Source: Deltaproteobacteria bacterium RBG_16_54_11 (GTDB lineage: Bacteria; Desulfobacterota; B13-G15; RBG-16-54-18). Taken from it: 8,441 nucleotides of DNA. A program made the translations under genes and the position numbers. Below are positions 1 to 5,315 of this stretch, piece after piece. The DNA lies in the NCBI GenBank assembly GCA_001797905.1, contig MGQS01000073.1, positions 38,943-47,383 of the forward strand, in the 5' to 3' direction. Each line of letters begins with the position of its first letter. Within the stretch, counting starts at the first letter, position 1. The notes beneath the pieces are model-generated. The model did not search any database, was not told where the DNA came from, and was given only the letters and a program-made list of their open reading frames with translations.

Positions 1-1
1 C

Positions 2-520
2 GTCGACGCCCTGGCCGGCTCGGGCATTATCGTTGTTGGTGCAGGCGGATTCTGTGACGGCAAGTCCCTTGCCGCTGCCCTTGCCCTGGGGGCCGAAGGC
101 GCGCAGATGGGGACAAGGTTTTTGGCTACAAAAGAAAGCGATTTTGCCCAGATATGGAAGGAAGGCGTCGTGAAGGCCGGCGACAGGGGCACCTTGGTTG
201 CCAGGGGCTTTGTCGGGCCGGCGCGATGGATCAAGACGCCGTCAAGCTTGAAGCATCAGGAAAATACGCTCAAGATGTCGCCGGGCGTATTTCTGGGCAG
301 GCCCGACGACTTGGCCTCCATTCCACTGGAGCTTTATGAGAGTGAGATTAACGCAATACGTGCCGTATACGAAGGCGACGAGAGCAAATCGCTCTTTGCC
401 GGCGGCGAATGCGCACAGAGGATAGACGAACTGCTCACGGTCCAGGAGGTGGTCGATCGGATCATGAAGGAAGCCACGGAGATCGTAAGAAATTTCCCCA
501 AGCATTTGGCCGCTTCATGA
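2..520 (+). CDS. Nitronate monooxygenase / FabK-like flavoprotein, 3' part (5' end outside window)
   Basis: C-terminal 172 residues of an FMN-dependent TIM-barrel enzyme of the nitronate monooxygenase (2-nitropropane dioxygenase) family, which also contains FabK-type enoyl-ACP reductases. The frame is open from base 2, so the gene begins upstream. Counting from the first visible codon, residues 9-21 (IIVVGAGGFCDGK) match the family's phosphate-binding strand-loop, usually GGI-DG. Residues 27-40 (LALGAEGAQMGTRF) match the hallmark GA-V-MGTRF, followed by L-A-T-K-E-S. In the family this part binds the FMN phosphate; the catalytic His region would lie upstream of the window. The last 60 or so residues form a helical tail. 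Substrate cannot be read from this portion: nitronate detoxification, enoyl reduction or another flavin reaction all remain possible. The family call is firm, the reaction is not. An ATG at 107 is internal, because the conserved motifs extend upstream of it. Confidence 0.9.
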   Translation, partial: VDALAGSGIIVVGAGGFCDGKSLAAALALGAEGAQMGTRFLATKESDFAQIWKEGVVKAGDRGTLVARGFVGPARWIKTPSSLKHQENTLKMSPGVFLGRPDDLASIPLELYESEINAIRAVYEGDESKSLFAGGECAQRIDELLTVQEVVDRIMKEATEIVRNFPKHLAAS

Positions 521-647
521 TTGTTCCGTCCTTTAGTCAGATGCAGTGTCTTCTCAACAGTGCGAGATTCAGCCCTGTGAGGGGGGCTTGAGGTTTCTGA
601 GTGCCTTCCCGCTTCCGCATACCATAGATGTCTCGTATGGTCATCCA

Positions 648-679
648 TATCCGCCCCTCCCATCGGGGAGGGGCGGATA
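648..679 (+). terminator. Perfect 14-bp GC-rich stem-loop; possible terminator or mRNA 3' end lacking a U-tract
   Basis: Left arm 648-661 (TATCCGCCCCTCCC) and right arm 666-679 (GGGAGGGGCGGATA) are exact reverse complements around a 4-base ATCG loop. Such a stem 127 bases after the flavoprotein stop would be expected to end or protect the transcript. It is followed on the + strand by A-residues (680-684), not T, so it is not a canonical intrinsic terminator. On the - strand the T-run lies before the stem, also the wrong side. It may be a non-canonical terminator, an RNA-stabilising hairpin or a dispersed palindromic repeat. The stem is seen directly; the role is inferred. Confidence 0.45.
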
Positions 680-725
680 AAAAAGATCGCTCTCCTCTAT
701 ATTCAGAAACTCCTCACCTCCACTT

Positions 726-762
726 CTGCCCTATCACGGCTTTGGGCACAGCCGTGGGGCAG
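726..762 (+). repeat. Composite inverted repeat upstream of hypA
   Basis: The outer arms CTGCCC (726-731) and GGGCAG (757-762) pair exactly. The inner arms CACGGCT (735-741) and AGCCGTG (750-756) also pair exactly, with a 3-base TAT bulge on the left side only and an 8-base loop. That makes 13 base pairs, ending 54 bases before the hypA start codon. No T-run follows. It could be a leader structure, an operator or an incomplete terminator; the sequence alone does not decide. Confidence 0.4.
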
Positions 763-816
763 GATGAAAACTCGCTGATTGTATGACCGATAGCAGGCTT
801 GAAGGTTACCAGAGAC

Positions 817-1167
817 ATGCATGAACTGCCGGTTACGGAGAGCATCTTAAACATTGTGTTACGGCACGCCCCTGCCGGAAGCGTCAACCGTATCGTGCGC
901 ATCTTCCTGGAAGTCGGCGAGCTTTCGGAGCTGGAGGATGAATGGATTCAGCGTTATTTCGACTATCTCAGCAAAGGCACGATAGCTGAAAAAGCAGAGC
1001 TTGTTATTCATAGGATACCTATCACGTTCCAGTGCGACGCGTGTGCGAATGTCTTTGAGATCACAAGGGACGCGCTGCAAGACATGCATTGCTCTGAGTG
1101 CGGCGGCACGGAATGCAAACTTGTTTCCGGCAAGGGGTACTATATAAAAAACATGGAGGTCATATAG
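817..1167 (+). CDS. hypA: HypA, nickel metallochaperone for NiFe hydrogenase maturation
   Basis: 116 residues, the normal HypA length. HypA binds Ni(II) in the cytoplasm and, with the GTPase HypB, delivers it to the NiFe-hydrogenase large-subunit precursor. Visible signatures: N-terminal Met1-His2-Glu3-Leu4, where His2 and the N-terminal amine are nickel ligands in the family; a central alpha/beta segment with E-V-G-E-L-S (32-37); and a zinc site of two CxxC motifs, C73-C76 and C92-C95, with the usual 15-residue gap. I chose ATG 817 over an in-frame TTG at 799 because the family must begin with MH to place His2; a GAAGG lies at 801-805. The stop codon overlaps the hypB start, so the pair is cotranscribed. 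C100 is an extra cysteine outside the zinc site. No hypC, hypD, hypE or hypF is in the window. Confidence 0.95.
   Translation: MHELPVTESILNIVLRHAPAGSVNRIVRIFLEVGELSELEDEWIQRYFDYLSKGTIAEKAELVIHRIPITFQCDACANVFEITRDALQDMHCSECGGTECKLVSGKGYYIKNMEVI
1155..1159 (+). promoter_or_regulatory. Ribosome binding site that fixes the hypB GTG start
   Basis: GGAGG lies inside the end of hypA, 7 bases before GTG 1167. It supports GTG 1167, overlapping the hypA stop in the string TAGTG, rather than the upstream in-frame ATG at 1098, which would bury the N-terminus in hypA. Confidence 0.75.
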
Positions 1168-1838
1168 TGGAGGAGATCAGACTCATCGAAGTCAAAGAAG
1201 AAATCCATGCAGACAACAAGGCAAAAGCCGACGCATTGCGAAAGCGGCTCATGGCGAACAAGACGTTTTTGTTAAACCTCATGTCTTCACCCGGCGCGGG
1301 GAAGACGACCGTCATTCTGAGAACCATTGAGGCCTTGCGAAATGATCTCCATATGAGCGTGATCGAAGCGGATATCGATTCCATGGTCGATGCCGAAAAG
1401 ATTGCGAAAACCGGCATTACGGCCGTCCAGCTGAGGACCGGCGGGTTTTGCCACCTGGATGCGTCAATGGTGGAACGAGGCCTCGAAGGCTTGGACCTTG
1501 GCTCACTGGATCTCGTTATCATCGAAAATGTGGGGAATCTGGTCTGCCCTGCAGAATTCGATACCGGCGCGATCAGGAACGCCATGATATTAAGTGTGCC
1601 TGAGGGAGATGACAAGCCCTTGAAGTACCCCTTGATGTTTACGGTGTGCGATGTACTGCTCATAAATAAGATCGACTATCTTCAACTTTCCGATTTCGAT
1701 GTTCGGGCGGTGAGGGAGAGGGTGATGAGGTTGAACCCCGGGATCAAGATATTTGAGGTATCGTCCAAGACAGGCCAGGGGATAGGGGATTGGGCGCAGT
1801 GGTTAAAGAAGGAGGTTGATGAATTTAGATCCGGCTGA
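1167..1838 (+). CDS. hypB: HypB, GTPase for nickel insertion into NiFe hydrogenase
   Basis: 223 residues from GTG 1167, close to the usual length of HypB forms lacking a His-rich extension. HypB is a SIMIBI-class GTPase that couples GTP hydrolysis and dimerisation to nickel transfer with HypA. Visible motifs: P-loop S-S-P-G-A-G-K-T-T (40-48); E-A-D-I-D-S-M-V-D-A-E (67-77), matching the HypB region after Walker A; Cys95-His96 in G-G-F-C-H-L-D, the metal site at the G-domain dimer interface; I-E-N-V-G-N-L-V-C-P-A, the family's signature in the G3 region; and the guanine-specificity motif N-K-I-D (167-170). It has neither the N-terminal CxxCGC site of E. coli HypB nor a histidine-rich storage tract, so it should not store nickel. 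It is translationally coupled to hypA. A 142-base gap with AT-rich DNA separates it from the next gene. Confidence 0.95.
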   Translation: MEEIRLIEVKEEIHADNKAKADALRKRLMANKTFLLNLMSSPGAGKTTVILRTIEALRNDLHMSVIEADIDSMVDAEKIAKTGITAVQLRTGGFCHLDASMVERGLEGLDLGSLDLVIIENVGNLVCPAEFDTGAIRNAMILSVPEGDDKPLKYPLMFTVCDVLLINKIDYLQLSDFDVRAVRERVMRLNPGIKIFEVSSKTGQGIGDWAQWLKKEVDEFRSG

Positions 1839-1857
1839 GGCGGCATGCAGCGCCGCC
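1839..1857 (+). terminator. Weak GC stem-loop after hypB
   Basis: GGCGGC (1839-1844) and GCCGCC (1852-1857) pair around a 7-base loop immediately after the hypB stop. The nearest T-run (1881-1886) is 23 bases downstream, too far for a classical intrinsic terminator. It may partly insulate hypAB from the next operon; low confidence. Confidence 0.25.
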
Positions 1858-1925
1858 CGTGGCAGGCAGATCGGTCAACGTTTTTTGCCGTTTCTTTTAT
1901 ACATATGAATATGGCCGGGCCCTCA

Positions 1926-1954
1926 TTGACATAGACCTTAAACCCTGTCATCCT
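1926..1954 (+). promoter_or_regulatory. Candidate promoter region for the AOR operon
   Basis: An exact TTGACA (1926-1931) lies 50 bases before the GTG of the small gene. At 17-base spacing the -10 would be CATCCT (1949-1954), only 3 of 6 to consensus, so a factor-dependent promoter is more likely than a strong constitutive one. TGACA (1927-1931) and TGTCA (1946-1950) form an inverted repeat spaced by 14 bases around the would-be spacer. An AT-rich block (1881-1911) just upstream could hold an alternative start or an UP-type element. Confidence 0.3.
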
Positions 1955-1965
1955 CTCAATGAAGC

Positions 1966-1973
1966 AAAGGGAG
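1966..1973 (+). promoter_or_regulatory. Ribosome binding site supporting a GTG start at 1981
   Basis: AAAGGGAG ends 7 bases before GTG 1981. This good site and the absence of an upstream in-frame alternative support a real gene starting with GTG. Confidence 0.65.
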
Positions 1974-1980
1974 ATACAAC

Positions 1981-2331
1981 GTGGAGAAACTATCTGAGCC
2001 CGATAAGGAAATAGCTTCCCGGGTATTACAGGAGGTCGGCTTTAAAGAACGCATCGTCGGCTACCAGATGCGTGAGCGTTCGGGTCCGATGGTAAAGTCC
2101 CTGTATAGTTTTGAAGAGGTCGTCGATTTTCTCAACGATACATTCCCCGTCTTGAAGTTTGATGAGTTAAAAAGGTGGCTACAGGTAGTCATGAAAGATG
2201 AAGAGCTTGCCCTCAAGGTCGAGGAAGCTGTTGAACAAGGGCATACTGATTACGAGAGGACCCGGCTGATCAGAGATCTGATGGGAGAAAGACTGGTACA
2301 GTGTAAAAACGCGCGCCGGAGCATGGCATGA
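1981..2331 (+). CDS. Small acidic protein of unknown family, coupled to the AOR-family gene
   Basis: 116 residues from GTG 1981. I do not recognise the family. The protein is charged and probably all-helical. There is no signal peptide or membrane segment and only one cysteine (in V-Q-C-K near the C-terminus), so it should not bind an iron-sulfur cluster by itself. Segment S-L-Y-S-F-E-E-V-V-D-F-L-N followed by L-K-F-D-E-L-K-R-W-L-Q looks like two amphipathic helices joined by a proline-containing turn. The C-terminus is basic (K-N-A-R-R-S-M-A) while the body is Glu/Asp-rich. Its stop overlaps the ATG of the oxidoreductase gene (ATGA at 2328-2331), implying translational coupling and a matched product ratio. 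A chaperone, assembly factor or small subunit of the oxidoreductase fits the context, but that is inference. It is real rather than a chance ORF: good ribosome site, fitting codon use and tight coupling. Confidence 0.75.
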   Translation: MEKLSEPDKEIASRVLQEVGFKERIVGYQMRERSGPMVKSLYSFEEVVDFLNDTFPVLKFDELKRWLQVVMKDEELALKVEEAVEQGHTDYERTRLIRDLMGERLVQCKNARRSMA

Positions 2332-4421
2332 ACGGATACATGGGGGAAATATTGAGGGTAGATCTGACCCACGGGAAGATCATGACCATACCGACCCGTG
2401 CATACGAACCATGGGTCGGCGGGCATGGGATGGGATCTGCCATATTCTTCGATTTGGTCAAAGACAAGACTATCGATGGGTTTGATCCTGCCAATGTGGT
2501 TACCATCATGACCTCTCCGCTGTGCGGGACCCTGGTCCCGGCAGGTTCGGGGAGAACGGAGGTCCAGGGGATCGGGGTGCAATCCTATCCGATCGGCTGG
2601 TTTACCAGAAGCAATTTCGGCGGGCGGTTTTCCACGATGCTTAAACATGCCGGCTGGGACGGAATCGTGATCGAGGGGAGAGCGGAGGGGCCGGTTTGGA
2701 TCGACATTCGCAATCGCACGGTACAAATCAGGAACTGCCGTCCGCTGTCGTTATGGGGGACGGATACCTGGGCCTGCCAGGAAAGGATCTGGAACTATGT
2801 GGCCGGCAAAGGGGCATTCGGCGATTGGCTTACGCTTGATGGTGGAGGCGGAGGAAAGACCACCCAGCGGCCGGCGGTTGTGGCCATCGGGCCTGCCGGG
2901 GAAAATCTCAGCAGGATGGCGTGCCTGATACATGACGCCGCCAACAGCTCGGGACAGGGCGGTTTCGGCGCTGTTTGGGGGTCGAAGAACCTGAAAGCGA
3001 TCAGCGTCATCGGAACAGGCAGTATCAACGTCCATGCCCCCAAGGCGCTGATGGAGGCCAGGCTGCGGCAAACAAATACGTACGCCTTTGATCTTGATAA
3101 TCGAAAAGGGAGGCCATTATCGACGGTCTTTGACGCTCCTCCAAGACCGGTAACATTATGGGGAACCCCCCGCGGATCGAAGAGGCCCTCGGAAGGGCAG
3201 CGGCCCGTGGCGTGTGTGGGCTGTCACGCCGGCTGTCGCGGCAGATACGAAAGCGGACTGGGCAATGAAGCACACTGTGCAGGCACGGCGTTTTATAGCG
3301 AGGCCAGTTCCCTCGATATCCAACGGAGGTCCTCCGATTTGCTGAATAGGTACGGGGTGAATGCCTTCGAGGCATGGAGGGGGCTTGAATACCTCAGGGT
3401 CCTGAATAAAGAGGGTGTCCTCGGCCCGGGCAAAAAGATCGATTTCCCCCTTACCTTTAAAAACTTCGGAAGCTATGAATTCGTCGAACAATTCGTAAAG
3501 ATGATCGCTTTCAGAAATGACGGTCATGGCCATAAGAGCCAGACCGGCGCTGACCTGGGGGAGGGATTTGTCAGGGCGGCTGAGAAATGGGGCAGGCTGG
3601 AGGGCGAAGAAGGGGACCTGAAGACCGGCTGGCTTAATTTTCCCTACTGGGGTTTGCCCAACCACTACGAGCCCAGAGCGGAGCTCGAGTGGGGATACGG
3701 CACCATCCTCGGCGACAGGGACATCAATGAGCATTGTTTCAACACCATATTTTGGGATGTCTTGATTTCCCGCTTTATAGGCGGCAAACCGAGGGCTACT
3801 GCGGAAGAAACCGTCAAGATTTGCACGGAAAAGATGATCCCCTTTCAGGGGGATCATCTGATGATGGATTACGGCACGGAGAACATGTACTCCGAGCATA
3901 TGGCGAAACTCGTCGCCTGGCACCGGCACTACACCCGGTTTTGGAAACAGTCTGCCTTGCTCTGCGATTTTCGTTGGCCGGATTTCATCAACCCGTATGC
4001 CCTTGACAAGGTCGGGTCGACCGGAGAATCGGAACAAAAGTTCTTTAATGCCGTTACAGGTAAGCATTTCAGTTTTCTGGACGGTATCGAACTGGGAAGA
4101 AGGATATGGAATCTGGATCAAGCCATTTGGACCCTGCAAGGCAGGCATCGGGACATGGTGCATTTCGCCGATTATATCTATCAGGTGCCCTATGGCGGTC
4201 CCTGCTTCATGACCAGCAGGGTAAACGGGGCATGGGAATACGTCAATATATCCGGCCGATGTATCGACAAAGAGAAATTTGAAGAATTCAAGACCCATTT
4301 CTATCACCTTGAAGGATGGGACCCGAAAACGGGTTACCCGAGCCGAAGTACCTTACGATCCCTCAACCTGGGCACTGTGGCCGACGAGCTGGAGAAAAAC
4401 GGAAAGCTGGGCAAAGGCTAA
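2328..4421 (+). CDS. AOR-family (tungsten/molybdopterin) oxidoreductase, YdhV/WOR5-like
   Basis: 697 residues, full length for the longer AOR-family branch. Members hold a bis-pyranopterin W or Mo cofactor plus one 4Fe-4S cluster and oxidise aldehydes or reduce acids or acyl compounds with ferredoxin-like partners. Seen: N-terminal G-E-I-L-R-V-D-L strand; G-G-R-F-S-T-M-L-K-H-A-G-W-D-G-I-V-I-E-G; A-I-G-P-A-G-E-N-L; G-Q-G-G-F-G-A-V-W-G-S-K-N-L-K-A-I; cluster ligands C296-x2-C299-x3-C303 and C546. The pterin motifs, DxxGL(D/C) in archaeal AOR, are changed: N-R-Y-G-V-N (340-345) and the stretch before C546 (Q-S-A-L-L-C). This and the C-terminal E-G-W-D-P-K-T-G-Y-P-S-R resemble E. coli YdhV-type proteins more than classical AOR. 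A run of five glycines (172-176) sits in a loop before A-I-G-P-A-G. No signal peptide. The Tat iron-sulfur gene follows by 38 bases. The substrate is unknown; a BamB-like benzoyl-CoA reductase is less likely, as no other bam genes are present. Confidence 0.92.
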   Translation: MNGYMGEILRVDLTHGKIMTIPTRAYEPWVGGHGMGSAIFFDLVKDKTIDGFDPANVVTIMTSPLCGTLVPAGSGRTEVQGIGVQSYPIGWFTRSNFGGRFSTMLKHAGWDGIVIEGRAEGPVWIDIRNRTVQIRNCRPLSLWGTDTWACQERIWNYVAGKGAFGDWLTLDGGGGGKTTQRPAVVAIGPAGENLSRMACLIHDAANSSGQGGFGAVWGSKNLKAISVIGTGSINVHAPKALMEARLRQTNTYAFDLDNRKGRPLSTVFDAPPRPVTLWGTPRGSKRPSEGQRPVACVGCHAGCRGRYESGLGNEAHCAGTAFYSEASSLDIQRRSSDLLNRYGVNAFEAWRGLEYLRVLNKEGVLGPGKKIDFPLTFKNFGSYEFVEQFVKMIAFRNDGHGHKSQTGADLGEGFVRAAEKWGRLEGEEGDLKTGWLNFPYWGLPNHYEPRAELEWGYGTILGDRDINEHCFNTIFWDVLISRFIGGKPRATAEETVKICTEKMIPFQGDHLMMDYGTENMYSEHMAKLVAWHRHYTRFWKQSALLCDFRWPDFINPYALDKVGSTGESEQKFFNAVTGKHFSFLDGIELGRRIWNLDQAIWTLQGRHRDMVHFADYIYQVPYGGPCFMTSRVNGAWEYVNISGRCIDKEKFEEFKTHFYHLEGWDPKTGYPSRSTLRSLNLGTVADELEKNGKLGKG
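3832..3859 (+). repeat. Intragenic 11-bp inverted repeat in the AOR-family gene
   Basis: AGATGATCCCC (3832-3842) and GGGGATCATCT (3849-3858 plus T3859) are exact reverse complements around the 6-base loop TTTCAG. It lies in coding sequence (around residues 502-511, M-I-P-F-Q-G-D-H-L). It could form a stable mRNA hairpin; no function is implied by position alone. Confidence 0.5.
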
Positions 4422-4443
4422 AAAGCCGCGGTGCGCGCTGCTT

Positions 4444-4450
4444 GAGGAGG
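4444..4450 (+). promoter_or_regulatory. Ribosome binding site fixing the Tat iron-sulfur protein start
   Basis: GAGGAGG lies 9 bases before ATG 4460. It rules out the in-frame upstream ATG at 4316, which is inside the AOR-family gene and would place 48 unrelated residues before the twin-arginine signal. Confidence 0.8.
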
Positions 4451-4459
4451 TTTCCTTCA

Positions 4460-5185
4460 ATGGGAAATAAAAAACAGGCGAAACAGGATGGCACGAATGG
4501 AAAGATCACCCGCCGAAGCTTCTTGAAACTCTCGGGCGCGGCAGCCGTCGGCATGTGGGTCGGCAACGCGCTGCCGGATGTTATATGGATTGACGAGGTC
4601 ATTGCGGCGATTCCGGCCTCTGAAGGCTATCTCCTGGTGGATACCAAGAAGTGCCAGGGATGTATGAGCTGTATGCTTGCCTGTTCCTTGGTTCATGAGG
4701 GCGTGGAGAATCTCTCGCTGGCCAGGATACAGGTGATCCAAAACCCATTTCAAAAATGGCCTCATGACCTGACCATCGAGCAATGCCGGCAATGCGTCGA
4801 TCCTGCCTGCGTGGCAGCCTGTCCGGTACATGCCCTGGAGGCTAACCCGAACTATGGCAACGTACGGATGGTTTATGGGGAACGATGCACGGGCTGCGGG
4901 GAATGCGCCGCGGCATGTCCCTATACGCCGAGCAGATCCCTCGTGGCTGCGGATGAGAGATACCAGAATAAAGAGAAGGCCGGAAAATGTGATCTGTGCG
5001 CCAAGGCGCCCTATCACTGGTATAAAAAAGGAGGCGGTCCGCACGGGAAGCAGGCGTGCATCGAGGTCTGCCCTGTTAAGGCCATTAAGTTCACCAAAGA
5101 GATACCTCTGCAGGAGGGGGAGGCCGGATACAAGGTAAACCTGAGGGACGAGAAGTGGGCGAGCTTGGGATACCCGATGGATTGA
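4460..5185 (+). CDS. Tat-targeted ferredoxin-like protein with four 4Fe-4S clusters
   Basis: 241 residues. Electron-transfer subunit of the DmsB/HybA/NrfC/YdhX type, expected to pass electrons between the AOR-family enzyme and another carrier. The N-terminus has a twin-arginine signal, T-R-R-S-F-L-K (17-23), then a short hydrophobic stretch (24-38: L-S-G-A-A-A-V-G-M-W-V-G-N-A-L), so export of the folded protein or membrane anchoring by an uncleaved signal is expected. All 16 cluster cysteines are present: C65/68/71/75, C109/112/117/121, C143/146/149/153 and C177/180/200/204. The last group has an unusually long 19-residue gap (181-199) holding A-P-Y-H-W-Y and G-G-G-P-H-G-K-Q-A; I recall similar insertions in ferredoxin subunits encoded beside AOR-family enzymes, which supports the pairing. 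The gene lies 38 bases after the AOR gene with its own strong ribosome site. No membrane quinol-oxidising partner gene (NrfD or cytochrome b type) follows, so its redox partner is not encoded here. Confidence 0.93.
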   Translation: MGNKKQAKQDGTNGKITRRSFLKLSGAAAVGMWVGNALPDVIWIDEVIAAIPASEGYLLVDTKKCQGCMSCMLACSLVHEGVENLSLARIQVIQNPFQKWPHDLTIEQCRQCVDPACVAACPVHALEANPNYGNVRMVYGERCTGCGECAAACPYTPSRSLVAADERYQNKEKAGKCDLCAKAPYHWYKKGGGPHGKQACIEVCPVKAIKFTKEIPLQEGEAGYKVNLRDEKWASLGYPMD

Positions 5186-5191
5186 AAGAGC

Positions 5192-5214
5192 CCCCTGTCA
5201 TTGACACACAGGGG
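5192..5214. promoter_or_regulatory. Inverted repeat over the -35 box of the thiolase promoter (operator or terminator)
   Basis: CCCCTGT (5192-5198) and ACAGGGG (5208-5214) pair exactly around 9 bases, and the -35 hexamer lies within this span. A second nested palindrome, TGTCA-T-TGACA (5196-5206), overlaps the left arm. The placement suits a repressor operator, as with TetR- or GntR-type control of beta-oxidation genes. The same repeat, 6 bases after the upstream stop, could instead act in RNA as a weak terminator, but the tail (TAAATTTCC) is not a good T-run. Confidence 0.45.
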
Positions 5215-5229
5215 TAAATTTCCTATACT
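5201..5229 (+). promoter_or_regulatory. Near-consensus sigma70 promoter for the thiolase operon
   Basis: TTGACA (5201-5206, 6 of 6) and TATACT (5224-5229, 5 of 6) are separated by exactly 17 bases. Transcription should begin near 5236, giving a leader of about 80 bases before ATG 5316. The leader holds a 10-base perfect palindrome, CCCAGCTGGG (5253-5262). This makes the thiolase gene the start of a separate transcription unit from the AOR operon. Confidence 0.7.
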
Positions 5230-5300
5230 GCTCCCCTCAAAATATCTACCCGCCCAGCTGGGGGAAAAACGGCCACAGGGTGCCGATAGAACCAAAAAAT

Positions 5301-5309
5301 AGAGGAGGT
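5301..5309 (+). promoter_or_regulatory. Ribosome binding site fixing the thiolase start
   Basis: AGAGGAGGT ends 6 bases before ATG 5316. It favours ATG 5316 over the in-frame GTG at 5280, whose 12 extra residues do not look like a thiolase N-terminus. Confidence 0.8.
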
Positions 5310-5315
5310 ACATCT

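Larger units (their letters stand above)
521..816. other. Gene-free intergenic stretch between the flavoprotein gene and hypA
   Basis: No ORF here resembles a protein on either strand. Short frames crossing it overlap the flavoprotein gene antisense or have no codon character. It holds two notable inverted repeats, at 648-679 and 726-762, and a weaker one (ACCATA at 621-626 with TATGGT at 636-641). I found no convincing -35/-10 pair for hypA; a TATATT at 698-703 has no matching -35 box 16-18 bases upstream. Confidence 0.6.

Noticed and set aside
409..591. 60-codon + strand frame extending past the flavoprotein stop
   Set aside because: Out-of-frame overlap with the flavoprotein gene and low-complexity composition; no ribosome site.
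334..663. 109-codon - strand frame running from the intergenic region into the flavoprotein gene
   Set aside because: Its N-terminal part crosses the 648-679 hairpin and the rest is antisense to a real gene; no ribosome site or family resemblance.
781..816. NikR-type nickel operator before hypA, because of GTATGA at 781
   Set aside because: Only one half-site is present; no matching inverted half-site at the expected spacing was found.
2841..2864. Nucleotide-binding P-loop in the AOR-family protein (poly-Gly then K-T-T)
   Set aside because: The spacing does not fit GxxxxGK(S/T), since residue 171 is Asp, and the context is a loop in an AOR fold that binds no nucleotide.
3156..4307. 383-codon open frame on the - strand
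   Set aside because: It is exactly antisense to the AOR-family gene, which has clear motifs throughout. The antisense product resembles no family and lacks a ribosome site; long antisense frames are common in GC-rich coding DNA.
2328..5185. Class II benzoyl-CoA reductase (BamB with BamC)
   Set aside because: The AOR fold and an iron-sulfur neighbour invite this idea, but the four-cluster protein has a Tat signal and no other bam genes follow. Pterin-region motifs look more YdhV-like.
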